This document shows, in pieces, positions 43,728-56,500 of a DNA stretch of 64,000 bases (its first letter is position 1; the number at the start of each line of letters is the position of its first letter). The position numbers were made by a program, and so were the translations under genes. This stretch comes from Conus ventricosus (Eukaryota; Mollusca; Gastropoda; Neogastropoda; Conidae): NCBI GenBank assembly GCA_018398815.1, contig CM031600.1, forward strand, positions 46,328,570-46,392,569. The letters run 5' to 3'. Below the pieces are notes generated by a model, which saw only the letters and a program-made list of their open reading frames with translations, had not been told where the DNA came from and ran no database searches.

Positions 43728-46700
43728 CACACAATAGGCGGGATAGTGCTTGCAGGGGAGTGTGGCGAGGGCTTTTGTGGGTTGCACTTGATCGACGTAA
43801 ATTCGAGACAGCCGCCAAAGCACTTATCAGAGTCCTGAATCAATAATCACAGGATCTCTTTCAAAGGTCTCTCGGCGGCCGTCTCAATAGACAGCCTTTA
43901 GAGGTGAGGGGGGGTGTTGGCGCAGCTCCAGCAGGTGGGGTAGAGGTGGGCTTTGTAGGTCAATCGGCAGAACTGCCGATTGGCCCAGTTTTGTTGGGCG
44001 CTTTCTGGCGGCCGGGCTAGTAAAACTACCACTGTGGAAGTGGCTCAATTACTCCTGCCACGCAGGTTCAAGCACGTCATGTGTATCATGCCAGAATGCT
44101 TTAAAGTTGGGGTTGGATTGCATGTATTTCAGAATGAGTTTTCGTTTGCTGTATAACTCATTGAAAGAAATCGCGAGTTCGTGAAATTTTGGATAAGAAT
44201 AGAAACAAAATGACACTTCAATTAGTCTTCTTACGCGAGTTGGCTCAACCAGCAAATCTTCTTTCAGATAGGACTCCCAGTTTTTTGTTTTTGACTGTTT
44301 CAAAATTGTCTTTGCTTTCTGAAGCCAGTGCCCTAAAAAAAGAGCCTGAGAAAGAGATTTCTTTTCACTATCTTTCACTGAGTAACAAGCACTGTGCAAG
44401 AAGGGGGTCATTTCTTGAATACTTTCAAAGGTTTTGGTTTTATCAAATGGCTTTGAAGGCAGCTCACAAAGCCGTGTTTTCAAATATTTATCAAGATCTT
44501 CAACTGATAGTTCCGTTTTTTGCTGAGGGAACAAAAACGAAATGCTTCCTTTTGGCTTTAAGGGAGGAGAACAAGGCTCGCCACTCAATTTCTTTTTCAA
44601 AAAGTTTGTCATGGCCTCATGATAAACAATGTATTTTTCCACAAGATTGGTCTGTTGATCAGAAAGTTTTCCTTGCGAAGATAACAACAGTTCACACATT
44701 TCTTGAGTAATATTAGTGTCACTTCCAGCGCTAACAGAACGCATTGAAACATCACTGCCCTGACTCGCCATGTTTTTACCCAACACAAGCTCTCTCTGAT
44801 TCTGTGAAGAAATGCTAGCACACCAGCATACATCCGAACGGCACGTCTCTCAAATGTAAAATGACGGCAGCCCTACCTTGTTGCTAACTAGCCCCCATAG
44901 AGATGATGTCATACCTCCCTGCCGATTGGTTAAGCTTGCACGGGCGATGAATAATAATGTGTCGCACTGCGTCAGTTCGTTGTCGGGCAGTAATTGCAAT
45001 TTATCGATTTTGCCGTGTCAAGTAACAACAGCAGCAGTTCGTTGTCGGGCAGTAATTGCAATTTATCGATTTTGCCGTGTCGAGTAACAACAACAGCAGT
45101 GTCAGTCTGGAGTAAGACTGTTAAGCCATATACATTTTTAGTTCATTTTATGTGTCTGGAAGAGAATGTAAATATGTTTGTTCACGATCACCCATGTTAT
45201 TCTACACGGAAACCCCCGTTTCAATGTGTTAATTTTGTCAATATTTGCTGTTTTTGCGTGTTAATTTTTTTGTGAAACAGGTGTTAATTTTGGTCAAAAC
45301 TGATATGCGATGGACGTGATTTGTATGTGAAAAGGGGGGTTTTCGTGCAAAATAAGATGGGTGAGCTTGAACCCGCATATTTACATTCTCTCCAGTTGCA
45401 TATATTTGAACTGTAGCATCTGGTCTTAATTTCTGGTTTTAGAGATAATAAGTGATTTTGACTTTGACTTGACATTCATGCTCAGCTGCCAAATGCCACT
45501 CCTTTGGCGCAGCATGCTGCTTTGCAGCTACACTTTGTGATGAAGTGCTACACAAAGTAAAGAACAACAAACTAAAAACAAAAACAAATGTTTAATGCTT
45601 CACAGACTTATTGGCAACTTAAAAGGAACCAAAAGAAGGAAGATAGACTGACCTCATCAAAAAATGTCCAAGTGCAAAAAGAAGACGAAGCAAAAGCAAC
45701 AAAAGACGATTGTGATTTTGCTGCCTTATGCACTGGTTTCTTAGTCGGCCATTTTCATTTTTTGTAGGTCAAGTCAAAACCATCATAACTAGGGAGATGT
45801 TCGTCTTCTTAGTCTGCCATCTTCTCTTGTGTGAAAGAAAGTGCATCTGAATGTGCTGTTGAACTTGATTCGTGACACCACATACGAGTGCTGTTGTCAA
45901 ATTTGTAATGCTACACTTAAAATATCAAAATATTACACTGTGCATCTGAGGCCTTGGAAGCTATGTTGTTGTACTGTAACATGTGCACGTGCACACACAC
46001 ACACACACACACGCACATGCACACACACACACACACACACACACCTACATAGAAGCGTAACCACAACACAACTGTTTCACAGCCATATGAATGATCAGAA
46101 TCATTTTGCTGTTGTGTGATGTTGTCACTCTGGGGTCCTGATGCCTCTGCCTCTTCGTTTCAGATGAGCTGGTAGTCATTGAATTGCTACAGCTGTCAGA
46201 GTATACTGATGGCGCTGTCCGTCTCGCTTCATACTCCTGCTGTGCCGGGATTTTCTCTTCCCTTATCCGTCTCTGGCTCCCACCTACTCCTCCACTGATC
46301 GTGAGCTCCTGCTCACCAGAAGTGTGGCTTTTCCTGTGAGTAGCTCTTCAGTTTATCTCATTTGATGTTATCCCACAGGGATAGTGACTTAGAGATGGAG
46401 GAGCGATCAGGTGGGAGGAGGGATGGGATGCTTGAGGAGTATGTATGTATATGTGACAATGTTTATATCAGATAAGATAATGTTGCTTATAGCCCAGCCG
46501 ACCGCAAAGGGCCATATCAGGGCTGTATGTTTATATCAAAGTAGCAAACTGATGTATGCATAAAAGTAAAACAAGGCGCAAAAAAAAAAAATTAGGGAAA
46601 AAAAACCCACTTGTCTTTTAGGAGTGTAATCTAATAGTTAAAGTATGTAAATAATATGTAAATTATCTGACCGGAAATGTCAGTGCTCCAGGGTTTACAG

Positions 46701-47176
46701 CTGCTGTCAGCTTGTCGGTCAGTCGGGTGTAAGTGTTGATATGACAGCGGCAATCTAGTTGTTGATTAGTCAAAAGTTTGGCTACGCCAGGTGCTTTTTG
46801 TTTCCGTCAAACACTTCATGGCGATAGAATGTAAACTTGGGGCTCAATAATCTGACATTCAACATTGCGGATAGCAGATCTTTTTAGACAGAAGCTGTGT
46901 CAAAGTGGTTGGTGTTGCGAACTCCTGGCTAAGATACTCTGATGTGAATATTCATGCATTAAGGCATGCCTCTTCATGATGCATGTGTCCATTTGTGTAC
47001 CTGCATAATCCTTGTGTGTTTCAGGGCATTTCTCCTAAACTGGAGTTTTCCACAAAAACAGTGATCAAGGAGTCTGTGTCTCCTCAGCTGGATGCGTTGG
47101 AAGATGCCTTGGATCAGGAAAGAGTCAGTATTCATTGTAAACAGCATTGACAGGAGAGAGAAGTGACACACACGCG

Positions 47177-47230
<54 letters not shown>

Positions 47231-47269
47231 ATGATTATGCATGAACACACTCTGCACAAAACGCGTGCG

Positions 47270-47310
<41 letters not shown>

Positions 47311-50300
47311 TCTCTGTCACTCTCTTTTTCTTATGCACTTGGGTATGCAATCTTGGATGGATGCATTCAATCACATGCAAAAACATACAAAATACACCCC
47401 TATTGTTGTCTTGAATAGATCCATGTAGTTTTAATATGCAGGTCAACATTAAGGAAAGCATACAGCCCTTCATAATGTTGACACTATTGCCAGGAATTTT
47501 TCTTGGTGTCTAGATATAAACTGACATTATTTTGTATGTTGCTATTCAATAGGGCACTGTACATGATTACTTCGCAGGTGCAATAGAATTATTTTAACTG
47601 TTTGTGTATTTTGATGCTGATTTTAGGCATGTTAATAGTGCATTGTAATGAATTTAGTAATCGAGATATTTTGATAATGTTATAGGAATTAACATGTAGC
47701 AAAATTTCATTGATTTACATGATAATGTTACAGGGAAGAAAATCCACCAGAAGGAGCCGAAGTCCAACAAGGAGACCCAGGTGAAAAAAAGAAAGGGATT
47801 GACTTAGACTGTTGGTTGACTGCCAGAACCCAGTATCTCCCTTATATATATGTATGTATGAGATACTGGGTTCTGGCAGTCAACCCTCAGTGTTTTTTTT
47901 TTTTTTTTAATTTGATCTCTTCATCTTGATTCCTGGTCACAGTACTGATACAAGTCTTGTGTGTACAAGAGACAGACAGCTGGCATTCATTTGTCAGTAA
48001 GACATTTGTAATGTAATCTATGCCTTACAGAGAAATACATTATACTATGTAAACTACAGTTGGCAACTCTAAATGTTAGAACAGAAATGGTTAACAATTG
48101 CAGACACAGATGGAAGTTCCTATCAGTGAATAAAACCAACACCTGAGAAACACATGTAGCACGGGAAAACAACAGCAAGCCAGCTAGCTATATATATACG
48201 TGGCACTGGCAATACAAGCGTGAAACAAATTTGTAGATGTTTTTAGCAGCTTGATTTTAACTTGCTTTTAATATAACAAATATATATATTATTTATATAT
48301 ATATATATATATATATATTAACATTATGATTAAGGAAAGCATACAGCCTTTCATAATGTTGACGTTATTGCAAGGATTTGCCTTGATGTCTTGACATAAA
48401 CTGACATTACTTTGTGTGTTGCTATTCCTTAGGGCTTTGTACATGATAACTTCACAGGTGCAATAGAATTATTTTACCAGTTTGTGTATTTTGATATATG
48501 TATATATCTCTACTTATTTATAGACTCTCAAACATCTTGCTGAAGTCTGTGAAGACATGGTAGAACTCCTTCTGGTGTTGGACATGTTTTTCATAAAGGC
48601 CACTAAAGGTTGAAAATCTGTTCAGTGGTGTTTCTGCCTTTGCAGAATCCAGCCTTTTCTTCAGCAAAGATAGTATCTGGGTGAGGTTGCAGTCTGTGCA
48701 GAATTGTTCTGAGCATTACTTTGCTTGCATTGCTGATCGAACTTATAGTGCTGCAATTCTGACAATGTCGGAGATCTCCTTTGTTAGAAAAGAACACAAT
48801 TCAGTCCGTGGCATTGGCCACTCCCAGTGTGCAGCAACTGGCACAATTCAGAACTATAAAAATTGTTTTTTTTCTTTTTTTTCTTTTTAATTCATTACCA
48901 TTTTCTGCATGTCTGTGCAAACAGATGTTAGAATAAAGAATTTGATTAGATAATTATTTCTTTTTGCAGACAGATCTTTGGAAAGTCACAAAGCAGAAGC
49001 AGCAAAAGTTTTGTTACTTTTTTGTTTTGTTTTCATGTTGTAAGAAGGTCAAAGCATCTTTTTTTTAACGGAGAAGGAAGAAATATTCCAGCTGAAGATG
49101 ATTCCCTCTCATCTTTGAACCAGATGCACTTTTATCACATCATGTCTTATTTTCTGTACGAATCATCATTTAAAAGCACACAGATAATAGTTAAACATAC
49201 AGATTAAGCTTGTTGTCAACACTAGAATGAAAATCAGGTAGCTTATCATCCTAAAGATTGAATTGTGAATGCTGTCTCTTGATTTCAGGTCCTCCTCACT
49301 GTCACGCAAGGTCACAGACCTTAGCCTGTCTGACACCCTAGAAACACGTCCACCCTTCATCGTACGCAAGGTTGGTCCTGGTGTCCATAAAGAAGGGAAA
49401 GCATGTGGGGTTGTCTCAGTAAAACAGGAGGGTCAGGTTGAGAAGTTTATTGTGGTGTGTGTGTGTGTTGTGTATATGTGTGTGGGATAAGATAATGTTG
49501 CTTATAGCCCAGCCGACCGCAAAGGGCTTGTATATGTGTGTGTGCATGCGTGTGTTTGTGTGTGTGTGTTTGCACGTGCATGCATGCATGCATGCATGTG
49601 CACATGTGTGCATGCATTGGTGCATGTTTTCCTGTCTGTATGTATGTGTACAAGAAAGAGGTAGCTTGGAGGGGGGAGGGGGGGTGAAAGGAGGAGTAGA
49701 GTGCAGGCAGAACAGTAGAAAACTTTTGTTTGAACTAAACGTGAGAGAGAGCGACAGTGAGGTGAGGAATTTTGGAAACGCATATGTGAATGTAAATCAT
49801 ATTTAATCGGTAGCACTTTCAAAACAGCTTGCCTAATGTGTGCTTTTTTGTGTGCACAAGTATGTGCATAAGTATTGTGTGTGGGTGTACATGTGCACTC
49901 CTAGACAATGGGCACATGTTTGTATTACCTTAGCATGTTTTCTTTATAAAATTATACTGTGGTAGTTATCTACCTTCTGGGTCCAGATTTTTACAGCAGT
50001 CCTTGTCGCATGCTAGCAAACGATGTCCAGCCTACTCCCATACCAGTCACCGAACTGTCATGTTTAGCATCAGTCAGGATTCCATTTTCAAAATGCTGTC
50101 AAAAGTCATGCTCATATATGCATGTGCTGAAAAAGTTATGATGTTAACAGAGTTATCATCTGAAGGAGATAGTAGATTACTGTGCTGATGATGAAGGAGA
50201 TAGTACATTACTGTGCTGATGATGATGAATTTTAATGAACTGCATTAAGTTATCCTTGTAGGAAAGATAAAGTCTTTTCAGACTGCATACGTCTTTGATG

Positions 50301-50505
50301 TGCAGTTAGGCACGGATCTGATTGGCCGTGTTCCCGGCGGAGGTCCCGACGCTCATGGCAAGTCCAGGGGAAGGAGCGGCAAAGGCGTCTCTTTCTCCAG
50401 TGAGTGCTGCCCCTTCACTAGTTCCACAACGCTAGGTCCAAGGCCTTTAGTGAAGTGCGCTTGTATGGGCATGAGTTGCAAAAGATATGAGTAGAGGGAG
50501 GTAGC

Positions 50506-50549
<44 letters not shown>

Positions 50550-53500
50550 TTAAAAGTTTCACAACAGCAAATGCTTTTTGATTCAGTGACCTTTGTATCT
50601 GCTTAAAGATGAATTCCAATGCAATTTATACATTGATTAAAGATTTAAGAAAAGAAAAAAGTGTAGAAAAAAGGGGAGTGGAGAAGCTGTGTAGCCATCA
50701 ACTCATGGACCTTCCTTTAACTTAGCAACACAAAGCTGTGGCCATCGTCAGGGTGAACGCTGATGATGTGTCTGACCTGCTTGCCATGAATCCATTTGAA
50801 AAATACCAGTGTCATTATTTATTACTCATGGTGTGCTATCTTTGTGTTCAAAATTGGACCCAAGGAAAATGACTTATTTGTTCATACTGGTGAACAGACC
50901 AATTTGGAAAATCAAACACAAGGGGAAAAACATGGTTACAGAAGAATTTGTGTCATAGTTGAAAACATGAAATATCTCAGTACTGTAGGATCTGACCATA
51001 GTTTGTTTCTTTCTTTGAATAATTTGATGTAAATATCATGTTGGTCTTCTTTTCAGTAGTACAGGAGACTGCCTTTTTTCTGGTCCAGCGTGTAATGGAA
51101 TACATTTTCTAATCAACTTTATTCATTTTTTCTGTCTTCAGAAGTATTTGTGATTTCTTTTTTCCACCTAATTGATTATTCAGCTGTAGATTTTCCATTC
51201 AGAAGGTTGACTGTTGTAATCTATCAGATACTAACTCAGATAGAAGACAATAAAGAGCAACACAATTCAGTACAATACTGTGATGTTCCTTTAGATCTTG
51301 ATTCATCAGTGTTGGAAATCATAATAGGTCACCCATGAGATCTACCACACTCGGCCAACTATCATTATGCACACAAATCTCCACCACCACCAGCAATTCT
51401 TCAGAGGCAGTCCAGTTCTAGACATTATGCCTTTGCCTTATGAACCTCTCTGTGCAGAGTCTGACATGTGCATACACAGTCCTACCTTGTGCCTGCTGTG
51501 TAAGGAAAACCTATACACCCTTGGTACTCTGTACCCGGGACACACCCGATACTACCATGAAATTACCCGCCGCCACCGCCCCTTTGTCAGTGACTATGCC
51601 TACAAGTGTGCAGTATGCAATCAGTTAAATCAGCACTCTGGCTGGAACTTCAAGCGATGTCTGTGTCTGGAGAGGTCCCGTTCCAGGGAACGTTCTGACG
51701 GGTGTTACAGTCCCCTAAGACGGGTGCAGTATGCCCAGTTCTGCTGACAGTTGAGAGATTGTTTTACTGGTTTGCTGCTTGTTGACATTGGGATGCGCAT
51801 GCATGTCAGTTATCTTCAGGTTTTCTTCTTCTTCTTCTTCTTGTTTGAGCAAATCCTCTGAACCAGGATTTGTTTGTTTTTTTCAGGGAAAAGAAAATCC
51901 AGTGAATTTTAAGAAGAAACATGATCAAACTTTACATGCCAAGTGTTTTTCTCACAGGAAACAAACAGCAACAACAAAAGAAATTTAAGAAGAATCATGA
52001 TCAAACTGCATGAGGAGTTATCTGGAAACACTTGCATTCTTAATGGGAACAAATTAAATAACTGAAAAAGGAAATCGGTAAAATGGAATGTGGAATGTTA
52101 TTTTGATACTACTTCTCCACCCTTCTGCCTGTGAAAATACAGTTCTATCTGCACATCTAACAAAGCTGTTCTGCTGAACTCATTAGTCGACTCTTTACAA
52201 AAAGAAAAAGAAAATATTCATGAAAACGACCAGTACCAGAAAACAGCAGATGGCTTATTTCTGAGCACAGTGCATTTGTGCAATTTCCATGGTCTGGTAA
52301 TCCCACCACTACTTTCTCTACTTTCTCGCCCTCTTCCCCGTCCTCAGGGCTGGGGTAACTGTGCATGATGGAACCACTGACCTGTGATCTGAGTGCCACC
52401 ACTGCTGGTGGTTTCTTTTACCAAGCATTTTTCTTGAAGTAACTGCATGACATACCTTTCCCATCCTTAGCCTCTGACATTTATAGCTGTGAAAATGACT
52501 TTTTAATGTTGTTTTTTTCCTTGCTGTTAAATGCATGATGTTACAGAATTATGAACCAATTTCTGACTCGGTTGCCATAACAAATCAACCCTGTGGTCTT
52601 GGCTGCGGAGAAGGTGTCTCAGAAAATGTCAGCACACAGTAAATATAACAATCCAAACCTGTCAGTTTGGTGACAAAGCACATTCAGCGTTTGAAAGAGA
52701 TTGTACAATGGAGATCAAAAAGAAAACATGGTCTTAACTTAAAATAATTAGCCTCTCCGGAGGGAGAGCTCACTCATGCCGGCTCCGCGAATAAGCAATT
52801 ATTGTCGTCAATAGGGGGCTTAGTAGGTGGTGTCCTGCGTATGTTGAATCAGAAGAGGCACCACTGAACACCATCAAAGTGACTCTGCAGCAGTGCAGTG
52901 TCTCCTCCAGTGGGTTGCCTCTCAGTGACTTGACACTGACTGCTCCCTGTGGACTGCCGGTGCCGGAGCTGCATCTGTGGACGGGGTATCGGAATAAGCA
53001 GTGTGGGTGCACTGCCACTGAGGTGGCAGAAAAGTTGGGACAACAAAAACAACAACAACAAAAAAAAGAAATAAAATGAAATAATTGGCCTTGTTTAAAA
53101 GGATTTGGACCATACTTGCTATCATGAGTCATCTTGTAAGTTGACTAGTGTAGATTCCATCTTGTTATAAATTATTTAGTAAATCATCTGGAATGAGTTC
53201 ATGAACACATGCGTTTTTCTCTCAGTAACTTTTTTTTTCACAATCAATCTAGGATAAGATAATGTTGCTTATAGCCCAGCCGACCGCAAAGGGCCACATC
53301 AGGGCTGCACAATCAATCTGTTTATTATTGATGAAGTTGTGTTTATAACTCATAGTGTTTCTTTTTTTCTGAGTTTGAGTCTTCCTTATCCCAAAATGAC
53401 CCAGGATCCTTGTGGCGGCAAATGATTAAAATTATTTTTTTGTTTGGTCCTAGTCATAACCTGGCGCATTCTACAACAGATTCTTATGTTGGAAAAATCT

Positions 53501-56500
53501 TCTAGTCTGACATTCAGAGAACTTTGGTAACATTTGGGATTCACATTTCATATGAAACTAATCACCCCTATTAAATATGCTGGTTTAGTATGCATAAAAC
53601 AGACATTCTGATTCACACTTTGTTCTTGATCATGTAAAAAATAAGATACATGTTTTTCAGTTTAGCATACATTATCACTGTCTGAAACCATTTGACATTT
53701 TGTAGTTTAACTTGGCAGGACTAAGTTTTTTTTTTAATTTTGGTTTTCCCTCATTATACAGAATGTTTTTCAGTTTAGCATACATTATCACTGTCTGAAA
53801 CCATTTGACATTTTGTAGTTTAACTTGACAAGACTAAGCTTTTTTTTTAAATTTTGGTTTTCCCTGATCATACAGAACTAGTTACAGTACACCAACATTC
53901 CTAATTAAACATGTAGAAAACTAATTCTTTTCACTAGCATTTTTTCATTATGAAAAGGAAAAAAAGATTTTTCAGAAATAATGAATAGAAACAAAAAGAA
54001 AACGTTGATTTGACTGGTTGAAATTACTAGACAGCAAAAGGTATGGAAATTGGGTGAAATGATACAAACAGAATAAAAGAAACAGAGAATATCTGACCAA
54101 TGTAATTTATCCTCAATCACGCATTCCTTTGTTAGGGGAAAGTGTACGTTGTAATAATAAGGGCTGATAGTTGTAGAGAAACATAGACTACAAAACTGCA
54201 AGGTGGTTTGGATTTGTTATGACACTATTATTGATTTGCATGCTTGCAATGTTTTGATGCATGTGTTTGAAATTTATTTTTAAGGGGATGATCTTGACCT
54301 TGACTTGCTGAGCAGTCGCTATAGCTTGGAGAAGGTAACTCAGAAAGGCGCTGATTAGTTTGCTGTGTTATGGTAGTAAATCATAGCAACTCAAGTATAG
54401 CATATGATGCAATGTGTTATGGTAGTAAATCATAGCAACCTCAAGTATAGCAGTATGATGCAATGTGTTATGGTAGTAAATCATAGCAACCTCAGGTATA
54501 GCAATATGATGCAATGTGTTATGGTAGTAAATCATAGCAACCTCAAGTATAGCAATATGATGCAATGTGTTATGGTAGTAAATCATAGCAACCTCAGGTA
54601 TAGCAATATGATGCAATGTGTTATGGTAGTAAATCATAGCAACCTCAAGTATAGCGATATGATGCAATGTGTTATGGCAGTAAATCATAGCAACCTCAGT
54701 TATATGTAATATGATGCAATAGTGTTTACATTAGTAGTAAATCATAGCAACCTCAAGTATAGCAATATGATGCAATGTGTTACGGTAGTAAATCATAGCA
54801 ACCTCAAGTATAGCAATATGATGTAATGTGTTATGGTAGTAAATCATAGCAACCTTAAGTATAGCAATATGATGCAATGTGTTATGGTAGTAAATCATAG
54901 CAACCTCAAGTATAGCAATATGATGCAATGTGTTATGGCAGTAAATCATAGCAACCTCAAGTATAGCAATATGATGCAATGTGTTATGGTAGTAAATCAT
55001 AGCAACCTCAAGTATAGCAATATGATGCAATGTGTTATGATATTAAATCATAGCAACCTCAAGTACAGCAATATGATGCAATGTGTTGTGATATTAAATC
55101 ATATCAACATCAAGTATGGCAATGTACAGTGCCAGGTACATATTACCTGTTCAACTGCAAAGGGAAAAAGTAAACTAGAACAAGATGCGAAGCATATAAA
55201 CGTACTCCCAGTTTTCCAAACCGCTTATAAATCGGCCAAGTGCTTTGTGAGATAAGAAATAAAGGCAAAATAACAGTTTTAACGGTTATTTAACCGATGT
55301 ATACTTTTGAAACTGATATTTTAGTCCTCACTGGGCTAAAGCCTGTGTACATACCAAATTTCATCCAAATCGGACAGTATGTCAAGAATAATGGTTTTTA
55401 ACGGTCAGATTTTGAAACACTACATGGAAGTGCCATTTGTGTGTGATAACCTTTTTATATACAAAATTTCATTAAAACCCACCAATATATAAAGAATAAC
55501 GGTGATATAAACGATATACACTTTTGAAAGCAGTATTTTAGTCCTCACTGGGCTAAATCCTGTGTACATATCAAATTTCATCCAAATCGGACAATATGTC
55601 AAGAATAACGGTTTTTAACGGTCAAATTTTGAAACACTATATAGAAGTGCCATTTGTGTGTGATAACCTTTCTATATACCAAATTTCATTAAAATCCACC
55701 TATATATAAGACATAACGGCAGAATAACAGTTTTTAATGGTTGTTTAATCCATTTTCAGCATTACATCACTTACATATGGACAGAGGCTCCGATTTGTCA
55801 CAAGATCATCCAAACCGCTTATAAATTGGCTTAGTACTTTCTGAGGTATTCCATAAAGAAGAAAAACCGTTACAGGCCATTACAGCCGTTAGTAACAGCT
55901 ATAGCGGTAAACTAAAACATTGGGCATCATCCGTGGCCCATATTGAACATACCTACAAATTTTCAGAAAGATCGGCCCTGTAGTTTTGTCTGGAGCAAGT
56001 GGAACACATTTTGACCACGGACATACAGACAGACAGCATTTCTTCGTTCCCATTCTAAAGTACTCCCTGTTCTATAAGAACTGGGAGTACAAAAATGTAA
56101 TGTGTCCTGCAGTATGTCTTGGTATTAAATCATATCAGCCTCAAGCATGCAGTAATCTAGTAATTGTTTTTAATAGTGCATATAACCTGGTCAGCTCCAA
56201 AAGTGAAAACTTGACCTTGAAAATGATATTTTTGTCAGTAGTTTCCAGTTATTTGTATGTACATGGTGTATATATATAGATAGATAGATAGATAGATAGA
56301 TATATAACTGATAGAAGTTGAACAAACCAGATTTGGCAGTCATGGCAGTTGCCTTGTGATTCCATGTTTGATACTTAGTGCAGTAATCTTACCCTAAAAC
56401 AAAATCTGAATTCATCAGAAAAAGGTATATGGTAAAGTACAAGTGATTTTCCTAATACTCGCACACATATCAAGATCTGCTTTGTCATTCCCTCACACAC

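Larger units (their letters stand above)
30544..45391. mobile_element. Polinton/Maverick in SPATA6 intron 3
   Basis: 14,848 bp, bounded by inverted repeats of about 247 bp starting AGAGAATGTAAATATG and flanked by CCAGT on both sides (30539-30543 and 45392-45396). Typical Polinton target duplications are 6 bp; 5 match here. Gene order from the left: fibre-like ORF (-), virion-type ORF (+), small ORF and coiled-coil ORF (-), major capsid protein (+), packaging ATPase (+), two further ORFs (+), integrase (-), two small ORFs (-), PolB (-), two small ORFs (-), piggyBac insertion, intact 245-codon ORF (-). No adenain-like protease was found. Most genes are split by single-base frame changes. Polintons are large self-synthesising transposons related to adintoviruses. 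Confidence 0.93.
47434..48482. repeat. Intronic direct duplication (about 150 bp, copies 890 bp apart)
   Basis: ATTAAGGAAAGCATACAGCC at 47450 recurs at 48331, and the similarity continues to GTGCAATAGAATTATTTTA and TTTGTGTATTTTGAT. The copies are roughly 85% alike by eye and flank SPATA6 exon 6. Confidence 0.8.

Noticed and set aside
44189..44710. 173-codon + strand ORF
   Set aside because: Shadow of the 245-codon minus ORF. Composition is that of an antisense frame.
30544..45391. Adenovirus-like cysteine protease expected in Polintons
   Set aside because: Looked for and not found in any frame by eye. May be missing or too broken to see.
30544..45391. Classifying the element as a free adintovirus genome
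   Set aside because: It is flanked by a target duplication inside a host intron, so an integrated Polinton is the simpler reading.
47132..47473. 113-codon minus ORF
   Set aside because: Largely encoded by CA/GT microsatellites.
54368..55255. Repeat-protein-like ORFs on both strands
   Set aside because: Artefact of a 51-bp tandem unit.
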